DNA of 38,808 nucleotides from Dehalococcoidia bacterium UBA2158 (GTDB lineage Bacteria > Chloroflexota > Dehalococcoidia > Lucifugimonadales > UBA3495): positions 1-38,808 of the forward strand of contig DCWQ01000055.1 of the NCBI GenBank assembly GCA_002328185.1. The letters run 5' to 3'. Both the position numbers and the translations under genes were made by a program. Shown in pieces: positions 24,174 through 33,378 of this stretch. Position 1 is the stretch's first letter, and every line of letters starts with the position of its first letter. Below the pieces are notes generated by a model. That model saw only the letters and a program-made list of their open reading frames with translations. It did not search any database and was not told where the DNA came from.

Positions 24174-24674
24174 TTACTCCAGATTGTTTTCGGGCAGGAC
24201 AGCGGCGCCACAAGACTGGCAAAAATTAGCGTCTTGTTCCAAAGGCGTGCCGCAGTTATTGCAGTCACCGGCGCCAATTTGATAGGCGGGCTCTACGATG
24301 ATTCCTTCGAAATTTGGGCCTGTGTCCTGTCGTAATGGGTCAGCTCCGAAGTCGTTGCTCCCACGGGTCCCGGGCTGAATGTACCAGTAGATCAGCAGGA
24401 CTATTCCGATGATCGTGAACGCGATCAAGAACCACCACCCGGAGCGGTTGATGTCGTGGAGGCGCCTAATCGCCACTGCTAACCCTGGCATGAACAGGAC
24501 CAGGGAGGTAATTCCGTTGAGGACGGCCACCCCTATCAGCAGATCGAGGGTGGAAGTCACGATTCCGGCCAACAACGAGAAAACGTTCCACCACCAATAT
24601 TCCGACCGGCTGGACCTGGTGCGGAAGTCGAAATACCGGCTTAGCCCCGAGGAAATCGCCTGGGTGAAAGTCAT
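24174..24674 (-). CDS. DUF805 membrane protein with C-terminal zinc ribbon
   Basis: A 166-residue protein. The DUF805 core covers residues 1-110: YFDFRTRSSRSEYWWWNVFSLL, several membrane segments, and the signature RRLHDINRSGWW. After an acidic linker the C-terminus has CNNCGTPLEQDANFCQSCG, a double CxxC zinc ribbon. The family's role is unknown. It is divergent from the LLM oxidoreductase gene across about 150 bp. Confidence 0.9.
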   Translation of the reverse strand: MTFTQAISSGLSRYFDFRTRSSRSEYWWWNVFSLLAGIVTSTLDLLIGVAVLNGITSLVLFMPGLAVAIRRLHDINRSGWWFLIAFTIIGIVLLIYWYIQPGTRGSNDFGADPLRQDTGPNFEGIIVEPAYQIGAGDCNNCGTPLEQDANFCQSCGAAVLPENNLE

Positions 24675-24826
24675 CTAGCGACGTTATCTCCGAACCGGAT
24701 ATCTGCAATGCTTGAGTGGACACCATTGTACTCGACCAAGACGTCACTAGAGCAAAAACGCTCCAGGCGTGGTACCATCGGGTCACTTTTTCAGACTGCT
24801 CGCGAAGACGATTCGGAGGAAACACG

Positions 24827-25669
24827 ATGAAAGTCGGGGTAAACGTAGCCGTCAACAGTGAAACAGGCGACATCGGCGCATTCGCCAAGAAGGCGGAGGA
24901 CCTGGGGTTCGAATCTCTCTGGATGGCTGAGCACCCCATCATCCCGGTGCACACCACATCTAAATACGGCGGCACCCCCGACGGCAGCATCCCACCGTCC
25001 ATGAGCGACATGGCCGACCCATTCATCTGTCTGGCCATCGCCTCTGCCACCACTAACAAGATCATGCTGGGCACCAGCATCTGCCTGATACCAGAGCACA
25101 ACCCCCTGGTCCAGGCCAAGCAGATCGCTGCGCTGGACTTCCACTCGGGTGGACGGTTCATCTTCGGTATCGGCACCGGCTGGCTGCGGGAGGAGACCGA
25201 GATCATGGGCGGCGACTTCGACCACCGCTGGACCCAGGCTCGTGAAGCCGTCGAGGCCATGAAAGAGATGTGGACCAAAGACGAGGCCGAATACCACGGC
25301 CGCTACTACGATTTCCCCAAGGTCAGGGTCAACCCCAAACCGGCCCAAAAACCCGGCCCCCCGGTATTCCTGGGCGGAGCGGCTACCAACGTGTTCAAGC
25401 GGGTCGTCACCTACGGCGACGGTTGGATGCCGGTGCGGGCCACCCCCGAGGACGTCCGGGCCGGCCGAGCGTCATTGGACGAACTTGCCGACGGCGCTGG
25501 GCGCGACCCCAAGGGCATCCAGATACTGATCTATGGCGCCTCCAGCCGCTACGAAATCAAGCAGATGGAGGACGCCGGTGCCGACATGGCCACTGTCCGC
25601 CTGCCTTCTACCGCTCCGAGCGAAGTCATGAACGGCCTAGAGCAACTGGCCGAAGAGATGTTGGGGTAG
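24827..25669 (+). CDS. LLM class F420-dependent oxidoreductase
   Basis: A 280-residue luciferase-like TIM-barrel enzyme, most like the TIGR03619-type F420-dependent group. Landmarks are VNSETGDIGAFAKKAEDLGFESLWMAEHP, HNPLVQAKQIAALDFHSGGRFIFGIGTGW and YGDGWMPV. Such enzymes oxidise or reduce small organic molecules with F420 or FMN. The ATG at 24827 is six bases after GGAGGA; the longer frame upstream is not supported. The next gene, an amidohydrolase, begins four bases after the stop, so they form an operon. Confidence 0.93.
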   Translation: MKVGVNVAVNSETGDIGAFAKKAEDLGFESLWMAEHPIIPVHTTSKYGGTPDGSIPPSMSDMADPFICLAIASATTNKIMLGTSICLIPEHNPLVQAKQIAALDFHSGGRFIFGIGTGWLREETEIMGGDFDHRWTQAREAVEAMKEMWTKDEAEYHGRYYDFPKVRVNPKPAQKPGPPVFLGGAATNVFKRVVTYGDGWMPVRATPEDVRAGRASLDELADGAGRDPKGIQILIYGASSRYEIKQMEDAGADMATVRLPSTAPSEVMNGLEQLAEEMLG

Positions 25670-25673
25670 TTCC

Positions 25674-26474
25674 ATGCGCATAGATATCCACACTCACATA
25701 TCTCCCGACCGCATCGCTCCGCCGGTGTTGGAAGGCATGACCGCACAGTTCGGCTACCCGGCGGTGGGGGTCAACACCATTGATGGGATCAAGGCCCACA
25801 TGCGCGCCTCAGGCGTGGACAAGTCGGTGGTTTTGGGTGTGGTGGAGCGGGTGGACCACGTGAAGCCGGCCAACGACTGGCTGATCACCATCCAGGACGA
25901 CATGCTGGTGCCATTCGGCGCAATCCATCCGGACTTTGAGGATATGCCCGGCGAGATTCGCCGTCTGCGTGAGGCCGGCATCAAAGGTGTTAAGTTGCAC
26001 CCGATGGTCAACCAATTCTTCCCCGATGACCCCAAGATGTTCCCCATCTATGAGGAGATCGGCGAAGATATGGTGGTGGAGATCCACTCGGGGCGTTGGG
26101 CCCACACCACACCGGATGACACGGTCTACTCGCCGCCCGGCAGGGTGATGAACATGATCCGGCAGTTCCCCAAGATGAAGGTGGTCTGCCTGCATCTGGG
26201 GGGGTTCTACATGCTGGACGAGGCCGAGCGGGAGCTGATCGGAAAAGACAACGTCATTATCGATACCACCTGGCCTCCCGAGCTGAAAGAGGTGGGCTCC
26301 GGCACCCTGGCCGCCATCATCAACAAGCACGGCGCGGACAAGGTCTGTTTCGGCACCGACTTCCCCCTGGCTGACATGGCCAAAGACTCGCAGTTCATCG
26401 AGAACCTGCCCATCCCCGACTCCGGCAAAGAACGTATTTTAGGCGAGAATTTCCGGGAACTGGTCGGATTGTGA
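25674..26474 (+). CDS. Amidohydrolase family protein (amidohydrolase-2)
   Basis: A 266-residue TIM-barrel hydrolase or decarboxylase. The metal ligands His6 and His8 are in RIDIHTHIS; later ligands are in KLHPMV, VEIHSGRWAHT and CFGTDFPLADM. Members of this group (for example ACMSD-like) remove CO2 or hydrolyse ring products in aromatic and heterocycle degradation. It is coupled to the LLM oxidoreductase four bases upstream, which hints that oxidation and hydrolysis act on the same pathway. Confidence 0.92.
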   Translation: MRIDIHTHISPDRIAPPVLEGMTAQFGYPAVGVNTIDGIKAHMRASGVDKSVVLGVVERVDHVKPANDWLITIQDDMLVPFGAIHPDFEDMPGEIRRLREAGIKGVKLHPMVNQFFPDDPKMFPIYEEIGEDMVVEIHSGRWAHTTPDDTVYSPPGRVMNMIRQFPKMKVVCLHLGGFYMLDEAERELIGKDNVIIDTTWPPELKEVGSGTLAAIINKHGADKVCFGTDFPLADMAKDSQFIENLPIPDSGKERILGENFRELVGL

Positions 26475-26562
26475 ACACCCGAATCCAATCGGAATGAACA
26501 CGTAGGCGCATGGCATGCCGTGCCCCTACGTGTGTCAACCGCGATATATCAAAGGAATAAAC

Positions 26563-27582
26563 ATGCCCGCCGAACTTGACGCTTGGCTGGAACAATCCAA
26601 GGAAGACGCTATAGACCCCGGCATGCCCATCTGCGACCCCCACCACCACCTCTGGGACAAACCTGGCGACCGCTACATGATCGACGAAGTCACAAGCGAC
26701 TTTGCCACTGGGCATAACGTTGTTCAATCTCTGTTCGTGGAAGTTGATTCTATGTACCGGGCATCTGGCCCTGAGGAGATGCGGCCGGTAGGGGAAGTGG
26801 AGTGGGCCCGGGGCATCGGCGCCCAGAGTGATAGTGGGCTGTACGGAACGGCCAAAGTGGCGGCCGGAATCGTTGCCTACGTGAACCTGAACCTGGGCGG
26901 GGCCGTCAGGCCTGTGCTCGAAGCTATGGATTCGGCCAGCAGCGGCCGTTTCCGCAGCGTAAGGCACACCTGCAGTTGGGACGCCCATGAGCCGCTGCGC
27001 TCCCACCGCTCCGGCTGGCCGGGCATGATGGCCGAAGCCAAGTTCCTAGAAGGCATCGGGGCGCTATTTAGCATGGGCCACGCCTTCGACGCCTTGGTCT
27101 ACCATCCTCAGCTATCGGAGTTGGCAGGCTTGGTGGACGCATTCTCCAACGCGGTGTTTGTCCTGAACCACATCGGCCGTCCCTTGGGCGTTGGGCCCTA
27201 TGCCGGCCACCGCGATGAGATATTCGAGGTCTGGAAGAAGGACATGACCGACCTGGCCCGACGTCCCAACGTGGTGGTCAAGGTCGGCGGCCTGGGAAAC
27301 CGGGTCAGCGGGTTCGGGTGGGACGCCCAAGCGGCGCCGCCTGACTCGACGGAACTCACCGAGAAAACGTCGCCCTACTATCTGCACACCATCGAGGCTT
27401 TCGGGCCGGAACGCTGTATGTTCGAGAGCAACTTCCCGGTGGACAAAAACTCCTACACCTACACGGCGGTCTGGAACTCGTTCAAGCGTATGACCAAAGA
27501 CTTCACCACCTCCGAGAAGGCGTGGCTGTTCCACGACACCGCCGCCACGGCCTATCGTCTGCCGTTACTGTCCGAGCAATAG
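26563..27582 (+). CDS. Amidohydrolase family protein (TIM-barrel, amidohydrolase-2)
   Basis: A 339-residue metal-dependent hydrolase, unlike its neighbour in detail. CDPHHHLWD holds the N-terminal ligands (His27-29), followed by VEVDSMYR, VLNHIGRPLGV and, near the end, CMFESNFPVDK, as in the 2-pyrone-4,6-dicarboxylate lactonase/L-fuconolactonase branch. The ATG at 26563 is preceded by AAAGGAATAAAC; the longer frame lacks support. It lies 88 bp after the first amidohydrolase on the same strand and is probably co-transcribed. Confidence 0.92.
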   Translation: MPAELDAWLEQSKEDAIDPGMPICDPHHHLWDKPGDRYMIDEVTSDFATGHNVVQSLFVEVDSMYRASGPEEMRPVGEVEWARGIGAQSDSGLYGTAKVAAGIVAYVNLNLGGAVRPVLEAMDSASSGRFRSVRHTCSWDAHEPLRSHRSGWPGMMAEAKFLEGIGALFSMGHAFDALVYHPQLSELAGLVDAFSNAVFVLNHIGRPLGVGPYAGHRDEIFEVWKKDMTDLARRPNVVVKVGGLGNRVSGFGWDAQAAPPDSTELTEKTSPYYLHTIEAFGPERCMFESNFPVDKNSYTYTAVWNSFKRMTKDFTTSEKAWLFHDTAATAYRLPLLSEQ

Positions 27583-27586
27583 CCTG

Positions 27587-28261
27587 CTAGAAAGCCCGGC
27601 CTGGGCTGATCCGCCGGTAGACCCCTGGCGAGCCTGGCTGGTGGCTGTAATTGCCACCTATGTAGTCATGCATGGTGTCTTGTTTCCGGAAGTCCTCCCA
27701 GGCTAGGGACTCGGGCACCTTCTCGTGCTCGAACTCGTACATCGTCAGGTATTGAGGGTTCCCTTCAACCGCGTGGTACCGCCGAACGAACAGGCAGCCG
27801 GGCACGGTCAGGTTCCGAGGGGTCCGCTGGTTGTCGTAATAGTCGTTGTATTTGGCCTCGATGTCAGATGGCACTTCCATGCGGCCGATCTGCAACGCCG
27901 GGGCCATGCCGCGACCCATGGTGTCGGGGTCGCTTTCTTCCGGAGAGATCTGAGTGTAGATATTGCGCACAGTGCCCCGCCCGATGGCGGTTGGGGAGAT
28001 ACGCTTGGTCCAATCCGTGGGGTTCTGGCTCATGTGCAGGTATTCGGGAGTCTGCATCGCCGCCGCGGACTCTAGCTCGTAGACGGCCAGGTACCGAGGG
28101 CCGCCCTTCACCGCCTGGTAGAGAGCGGCGTCCAAGAACCCTGGAGCGCTCAACCGCTCGGGCAGGTGTTCTTCGCGGTACCAGGCGTTGTAATCGGCGT
28201 CATATTCGACGTCGACGTCAGCGAACACCATCAACAACCCAGACCCTTTCTTCTTCACCAT
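27587..28261 (-). CDS. Tandem EthD-like dimeric alpha/beta-barrel protein
   Basis: A 224-residue protein made of two similar ferredoxin-like halves. The first half has YDADYNAWYREEHLPERLSAPGF and RYLAVYELES; the second has IEAKYNDYYDNQRTPRNLTVPGC and QYLTMYEFEH. These are the EthD/DUF4286 style YxxWYxxxH..R..PGF repeats. AAGGAG lies eight bases before the ATG. It is 26 bp downstream of the GMC oxidoreductase and is probably in its operon. EthD-type proteins accompany oxygenases, usually with unproven roles. Confidence 0.85.
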   Translation of the reverse strand: MVKKKGSGLLMVFADVDVEYDADYNAWYREEHLPERLSAPGFLDAALYQAVKGGPRYLAVYELESAAAMQTPEYLHMSQNPTDWTKRISPTAIGRGTVRNIYTQISPEESDPDTMGRGMAPALQIGRMEVPSDIEAKYNDYYDNQRTPRNLTVPGCLFVRRYHAVEGNPQYLTMYEFEHEKVPESLAWEDFRKQDTMHDYIGGNYSHQPGSPGVYRRISPGRAF

Positions 28262-28287
28262 GTTGGTTGCTCCTTAGTCCCGCCTGA

Positions 28288-29838
28288 TTAGCCCCCAGTC
28301 CGAATAAAATCAGCGATGCGTTCGCCAATCATCATGGTCGTGACGTTGGTGTTGGCGCGGATGCAGTTGGGCATGACCGACGCGTCGGCTATGCGCAATC
28401 CCTCGACGCCATGCACGCGGCCGTGCTGGTCGACAACGGCCATGCCGTCCGAGGACGGACCCATCTTGCAGGTGCCCGATATGTGCTGCCCGGTGGTGAC
28501 ATCCCTGGCGCAGAAGGCGTCCAGGGCATCGTCTGAGGACAACTCCTCTTCGGTGGGCTCGATGCGGTACTCGACGATGTCCTTGAACTGATCGCCTCCG
28601 CCGATGTCTACACAGATGCGCACCATCTCCCGCATCCGTTGCCGGTCGAAGGGGTCCCGCAGATACCGGTAGTCCAGCGAGGGTTGCTCGTTGGGGTCGG
28701 TGGACGTCAACTTCAGTTCGCCGGCGCTCATGGCTAGGTCCAGGACGCCCAGCATGCGCATGCCCAGGGGCTCCATGCGGTCGCCGCCCCGGTCGATACG
28801 TTCGGTGGCGTAGGACTGCATCAGAATCATCAGGTCGTTGCGCAGGTCAGACCCTTCAGCCGTCCACCGCAGCCCCATCTGCACTCTGGGGGCAAAGCCG
28901 TCCAGCGGGAAGTCTGGCTTGGTCTTGAAGGTCACGTAGATCATGGGGTGGTCGCGGAGATTCTGGCCGACTCCCGGCAGGTCATGGACCACCGGCAGCC
29001 CCATCTCCTGCAGATGAGCGGCGGGGCCGACTCCCGAGAGCAGCATGATCTGCGGCGATCCGATGGCCCCGGAACTGAGCACTATCTGCTCGGCTTCGGC
29101 GACGAATTTCTCTCCAGCGCTCTCAACCTCCACGCCAACGGCCTTCTTGCCCTCGAAGATTATCCGGTGGGTGGTGCAGTTGGCGCGGATGGTCAGGTTC
29201 AGCCGATGCCGGGCCGGAGTCAGGTAGCCGATGGCGGTGCTGAACCGGATGCCGTTGGGGTTGTTGAAGGGGACGGGGCCGATACCCGACGCTTCGGGAT
29301 GATTGTGGTCCGGGCTTTCGGGAAAGCCGGCGGCGCGGCAGGAGGCCTGGAACGCAGCTTGGTCTGGGTTCAGTTCGTCCTGCTTGAACCGCCGGAGGAT
29401 TATCGGGCCTTCCGAACTGTGGAAGTCGTCGTCCGGGAAGTCGGTGTCGGACTCGATCTTCCGAAGATAGGACAGGCACTGGGTAAAGCCCCACTCGTCG
29501 TTGCCCATAGCCGCCCAGGAGTCGTAGTCCTCGGGGATGCCCCGTAGAAACACCTGGCCGTTGATGGCGCTGGAGCCGCCGGTGACCTTGCCACGGGGGA
29601 CCATCATGGGCGGCGAAGTCTCGGTGGCCTTGCCCCAAAACTGCCAGTTGTGGTCGCTGGTCATGATGTCGGTGGCTGTTGCGTAGCCGAATTTCACCTC
29701 ATCGGGCAGTTGCTCGAACTCAGGGTAGTCTGGGCCTGCTTCCAACAACAACACAGACCGTTCCGGGTCTTCGCTGAGCCGGGAAGCCATGATCGAGCCG
29801 GCCGAGCCAGCCCCGACAACTATCACGTCGTACTTCAT
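28288..29838 (-). CDS. GMC-family FAD oxidoreductase
   Basis: A 516-residue glucose-methanol-choline oxidoreductase that oxidises an alcohol with FAD. The N-terminal dinucleotide motif is VIVVGAGSAGSIMASRLSE; the GMC signature includes GKVTGGSSAINGQVFLRG and SSGAIGSPQIMLLSGVGP; the C-terminus has GQHISGTCKMG with the catalytic His and LRIADASVMPN...NTNVTTMMIGER. The ATG at 29838 follows GGGAGGG; the longer frame is not needed. It is divergent from an LLM oxidoreductase across 150 bp. Confidence 0.95.
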   Translation of the reverse strand: MKYDVIVVGAGSAGSIMASRLSEDPERSVLLLEAGPDYPEFEQLPDEVKFGYATATDIMTSDHNWQFWGKATETSPPMMVPRGKVTGGSSAINGQVFLRGIPEDYDSWAAMGNDEWGFTQCLSYLRKIESDTDFPDDDFHSSEGPIILRRFKQDELNPDQAAFQASCRAAGFPESPDHNHPEASGIGPVPFNNPNGIRFSTAIGYLTPARHRLNLTIRANCTTHRIIFEGKKAVGVEVESAGEKFVAEAEQIVLSSGAIGSPQIMLLSGVGPAAHLQEMGLPVVHDLPGVGQNLRDHPMIYVTFKTKPDFPLDGFAPRVQMGLRWTAEGSDLRNDLMILMQSYATERIDRGGDRMEPLGMRMLGVLDLAMSAGELKLTSTDPNEQPSLDYRYLRDPFDRQRMREMVRICVDIGGGDQFKDIVEYRIEPTEEELSSDDALDAFCARDVTTGQHISGTCKMGPSSDGMAVVDQHGRVHGVEGLRIADASVMPNCIRANTNVTTMMIGERIADFIRTGG

Positions 29839-29927
29839 TTTTGCCCTCCCAATCTCTGCGCTTTGGAGCGCAGGCCCAGATGATACTGGCGGGTTCAATC
29901 AGCGTCAACTTCGAGTCTGGTCAGTGA

Positions 29928-29955
29928 TTGACATCCGGGGGCGCATGTTTAGAAT
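29928..29955 (+). promoter_or_regulatory. Sigma-70-type promoter for the LLM oxidoreductase
   Basis: TTGACA (29928-29933), 16-bp spacer and TAGAAT (29950-29955), 33 bp before the ATG. Confidence 0.65.
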
Positions 29956-29988
29956 GGCAGAAGCAATTTTGGAAACGAGGACATAAAC

Positions 29989-31176
29989 ATGATCAAGCAT
30001 TTTGGTAGCTTGTATGCCGGGCATGTTGACCTGGGCGAACTGGGCTTTAGGGGGACGGCAGTTAACGATCGCCGCTTCGACAACGAACATCTGAGCACGA
30101 TATTCAGCCGGGTTGAGCAGATAGCCAAAGTCATGGATGACCTCGATTACCACAGCTTCTGGATGGCCGAGCACCACTTCCAGCATGAGGGCAACGAGAC
30201 CATACCCAACCTGCTTCTGCTCTACGTGCACCTGGCCAACATAACCGAGAACCTGAAATTCGGTTGTGGTTTCAACATCAACCCCATGTGGCACCCGCTG
30301 CGGCTGGCCGAGGACTACGCCACCGCCGACATTCTGACCAAGGGCCGGGTTATCTTCGGCGTGGGCCGGGGCTACCACTCCCGTGAGGTCGACACCTTCG
30401 GCGTTCCCAGCACCAACTCGGACAACGACGCCAACCGTGAGATGTTCGAGGAACAGGTCGAGATCATGATGAAGGCCTTCAACGAGGAATCATTCTCCTA
30501 TCAGGGAAAGCACTACACCATTCCCCCGGAAGTGCCCTACCGCGGTTACACGCTGAAAGAAATCACCCTGGTGCCGCGGCCCAAAACCCTTCCCGTTGAG
30601 ACCTGGCAACCCATGGTCAGCGCCAGCCAGCGCGCCATGGATTTCATGGCCAAGCACGGTATCCAGGCCATCATCGGCGGCGGAGCCGTTACCGGCGGCC
30701 CCTCGGACGATGTAGTCGAGCGCTGGACCGAGACCCTGGTCAAACACGGCTACAAAGATGTCCAACTGGGCAGCAGACTGGTGGTCGGCCTGCCCACGTT
30801 TATCGCGGACACCGAGAAGGAAGCCATCGAACAATCCCGGAAGTACCTGGAAGAGGACATGAAGATGTTCGCGCCCCTCGGCTTTTTCCGCTCGTTCACG
30901 CCGGAGATGATCAGCGCTTTGGGCGACCCCAAACGGGCGCCGACTGGCGGGTTCCCAACCATGGAAGACGCCATCGCCGACGGCGCCTGGGTCTGCGGTC
31001 CTCCCGAGAAGATCACCGAACGGGTCATGGAGATCCAAGACAAGTACCCCGGACTTGAGTACATGCACGTGGGTATGGGCCGCCAGGGAGTTCCCCTGGA
31101 AGTGATGATCGAACAGCTGCAGCGTTTCGGAAAAGAGGTCATGCCCAAGTTCGACGTGGAGAAGCCCGGCAAGTAG
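29989..31176 (+). CDS. LLM class flavin-dependent oxidoreductase
   Basis: A 395-residue luciferase-like monooxygenase, larger than and distinct from the one at 24827. Landmarks are FWMAEHHFQHEGN, NPMWHPLRLAEDYATADILTKGRVIFGVGRGYHSREVDTFG, the KHYTIPPEVPYRG segment and PGLEYMHVGMGRQGVPLE. These match the bacterial-luciferase/alkanal-monooxygenase branch with a flavin cofactor. GAGGA lies upstream of the ATG. It is transcribed alone from a clear promoter to a hairpin at 31202. The substrate is unknown. Confidence 0.93.
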   Translation: MIKHFGSLYAGHVDLGELGFRGTAVNDRRFDNEHLSTIFSRVEQIAKVMDDLDYHSFWMAEHHFQHEGNETIPNLLLLYVHLANITENLKFGCGFNINPMWHPLRLAEDYATADILTKGRVIFGVGRGYHSREVDTFGVPSTNSDNDANREMFEEQVEIMMKAFNEESFSYQGKHYTIPPEVPYRGYTLKEITLVPRPKTLPVETWQPMVSASQRAMDFMAKHGIQAIIGGGAVTGGPSDDVVERWTETLVKHGYKDVQLGSRLVVGLPTFIADTEKEAIEQSRKYLEEDMKMFAPLGFFRSFTPEMISALGDPKRAPTGGFPTMEDAIADGAWVCGPPEKITERVMEIQDKYPGLEYMHVGMGRQGVPLEVMIEQLQRFGKEVMPKFDVEKPGK

Positions 31177-31201
31177 ACCGTTCAACGCCGTTTAGACCTT
31201 T

Positions 31202-31238
31202 GAGCGCCGGAATGTGGGTTCGTCCCCTTCCGGCGCTC
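31202..31238 (+). terminator. Probable terminator after the LLM oxidoreductase
   Basis: GAGCGCCGGAA (31202-31212... reading from base 31202 of the line TGAGCGCCGG) pairs with TTCCGGCGCTC (31228-31238) around a 15-base loop. The tail TGATTATTC is only weakly T-rich. Confidence 0.65.
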
Positions 31239-31294
31239 TGATTATTCAGCCAACGACTTGGAAACAACCCGGCGTTAGCCCGTAGAGGATATTG

Positions 31295-32095
31295 ATGGAC
31301 ACAACTTTGGGTTGGGGGTCCGACGTTCTGGTTTGGAACGCCATGGTCCTAGCTGCCGTTTCTTTGGGAGTTGGGTTATTGGGAGGGTTTGTCGGGTTGG
31401 CCCTGGGGACCATGCGACTCCCGGCAATGCTCCTGATGGGCATGGCCGCGCCCACCGCTGGCGGCACCAACATCCTGGTCAGCAGCATTAGCTCCATCTT
31501 CGGCGCGATCAGGCACATCCGGGAAGGACGGGTCAACTTCAAGCTGGTGGCGATCATGGGCGGCCCGGCCTTTGCCGGGGCGTTCGTCGGCGGCTTCCTG
31601 GGAGGCCGGGTGTCCGAGTCCCTCCTCCTTTCCGCCGCCGGCCTGCTGGTGCTCTGGCAGGGGGTGGAGCTTCGCATGAGGGGCCGGGCTGTGGCCGCTG
31701 CAGACGACTTCTTGACCGAGTACTCCCGCAAGCGCATAGTCTTGGGCGGCGGTATGGGCTTGACCGTGGGCCTGCTGGGCGGCGCAGTGGGCCTCATCCT
31801 CGGCAGCATCCGCCTGCCCGCATTGATCAGGGTCCTGAAAGTAGACCCACGTATCGCAGCGGGAACCAACCTGGTCATCGGCTTCGTCATGGGGTCCCTG
31901 GGCTGGGTCGGCCACGCCATCAAAGGCGACGTCGACTACCAGCTGCTGATACTGATGGGCGCCGGCGCCGCAGTCGGCTCCTACTTCGGCGCCAAACTCA
32001 CCGGCAAAGTAGACCTCGCCACCCTAATCGGCGCCATGGGCTACGTGCTACTGGCAGTGGGCGTGATACTGATCTGGCGGGGTGTGACTGCGTAA
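31295..32095 (+). CDS. TSUP-family permease (TauE/SafE sulfite exporter type)
   Basis: A 266-residue inner-membrane transporter with about eight hydrophobic segments arranged as two related halves. Each half has a glycine-rich start (LGGFVGLALGTMRLPAM; LGGAVGLILGSIRLPAL) and a second block (GPAFAGAFVGGFLGGRV; GAGAAVGSYFGAKLTGKV). TSUP proteins move sulfite, sulfoacetate, thiosulfate or other small anions. The ATG at 31295 is preceded by AGAGGA. Near the sulfopyruvate-type decarboxylase and oxygenases it could export sulfite from organosulfur breakdown (inference). Confidence 0.9.
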   Translation: MDTTLGWGSDVLVWNAMVLAAVSLGVGLLGGFVGLALGTMRLPAMLLMGMAAPTAGGTNILVSSISSIFGAIRHIREGRVNFKLVAIMGGPAFAGAFVGGFLGGRVSESLLLSAAGLLVLWQGVELRMRGRAVAAADDFLTEYSRKRIVLGGGMGLTVGLLGGAVGLILGSIRLPALIRVLKVDPRIAAGTNLVIGFVMGSLGWVGHAIKGDVDYQLLILMGAGAAVGSYFGAKLTGKVDLATLIGAMGYVLLAVGVILIWRGVTA

Positions 32096-32197
32096 GGCTG
32101 GGCGTGGGCCGTAGCTGGTTAATAAACGCTAAAACCCCCGGAACTCAAACTCAGGGCTTTCTATTTCAACATTTCTGATACGGCGAAAGTTAGGCAT

Positions 32198-33358
32198 ATG
32201 ACAGACAAACTGGCTTCCGTTCTAGTTTCTATAAGAGATGGCGTCATCGACTTGGGCTGGGGACATCCCTCATCAAGACTGCATCCCATTGAAGCAATTA
32301 GGCTGGCATCTGACAGATTGTTAAGATCAGATGACAGGGAACCTCTTCAGTATGGTGCCACCCAAGGTTTTGGTCCTTTCTTAGAAAGTCTGGCAGGGTT
32401 TTTGTCTAAACAACCGGCATATGGTATGTCAGTTGATCCTCGTCATTTGTTTCTTACTGCTGGTGCCTCCCAAGGACTTGATTTGGCTTGCACTCTTTAT
32501 GCACCGGCAGGGTCAACGGTGGTAGTAGAGGAGCCGACTTACTTTGTGATCGAGAAAATTTTTCGCGACCGCAACGTGAAAGTAGTAGGAGTGCCTACCG
32601 ATTCACAAGGGATGTTGGTTTCCGGGCTAGAGAAATTATTATTAAATGGCTTTAGGCCCAATCTCGTGTACATCATTCCGACTTTTCAGAACCCAACTGG
32701 TTTTTGTTTATCCGATGATCGACGAACCCATCTGATCTCTTTGGCAAACAGGTTCGATTTCCATATACTCGCCGATGAGGTGTACCAGTTAATTTATTTT
32801 GATGAGTTGCCACCTAAACCACTCTTCGCATTTGATGAAGGGAATCGGGTTATATCCTTCGGTTCATTCTCAAAAATATTGGCTCCGGGTCTTAGGGTCG
32901 GTTGGATTCACGCTGCACCTGAAATAATCAAGAAATTCTCGGACGCTGCTCTTACATTTAGCGGTGGTGGATTCAATCATTATGCGTCCGCTCTGGTTAG
33001 AGAAGTGATCGACCTGGGATTGCTTGATGCGCATGTGGCAGTTTTGAGGGAAGAATATTCGGTTAGAGCCAACGCCATGGACCAGGCATTACGGCAATAT
33101 TTCGGAAGCGAAATTGAATATACACCTCCAACGGGTGGTTATTATTTTTGGTTAACCTTTCCAGAAGGGTTCAATTCGGATCAGTTTTTGACTTCCGCTG
33201 AAAAAGCCGGAGTTTCCTACAGACCGGGTAACGCATTTTCCGAATCTGGATTATTCTCGAAACAAATCCGGCTGGCCTATACGTTGTTCGAGGTGGAAGA
33301 GTTGAAGGAAGGCATATCTCGCCTTTACGAATCATTCAGAAAATTCGATCCTAAATAG
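32198..33358 (+). CDS. PLP-dependent aminotransferase (class I/II, LysN/MocR-like without HTH)
   Basis: A 386-residue fold-type I aminotransferase. PLP contacts are Asn165 in FQNPTG, Asp193 and Tyr196 in LADEVY, and the Schiff-base Lys226 in SFGSFSKILAPGLRVGW. It resembles 2-aminoadipate-type aminotransferases and the catalytic half of MocR regulators but has no DNA-binding domain. The gene is clearly richer in A+T and uses AT-ending codons (TTA, ATT, AAA) far more than the genes to its left, suggesting separate acquisition. No clear ribosome binding site precedes the ATG. Confidence 0.92.
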   Translation: MTDKLASVLVSIRDGVIDLGWGHPSSRLHPIEAIRLASDRLLRSDDREPLQYGATQGFGPFLESLAGFLSKQPAYGMSVDPRHLFLTAGASQGLDLACTLYAPAGSTVVVEEPTYFVIEKIFRDRNVKVVGVPTDSQGMLVSGLEKLLLNGFRPNLVYIIPTFQNPTGFCLSDDRRTHLISLANRFDFHILADEVYQLIYFDELPPKPLFAFDEGNRVISFGSFSKILAPGLRVGWIHAAPEIIKKFSDAALTFSGGGFNHYASALVREVIDLGLLDAHVAVLREEYSVRANAMDQALRQYFGSEIEYTPPTGGYYFWLTFPEGFNSDQFLTSAEKAGVSYRPGNAFSESGLFSKQIRLAYTLFEVEELKEGISRLYESFRKFDPK

Positions 33359-33378
33359 GATCTTGGTTTCATGATACG

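Noticed and set aside
24466..25278. 270-residue minus-strand frame over the LLM oxidoreductase
   Set aside because: It overlaps both the DUF805 gene and the LLM oxidoreductase and shows no family motif.
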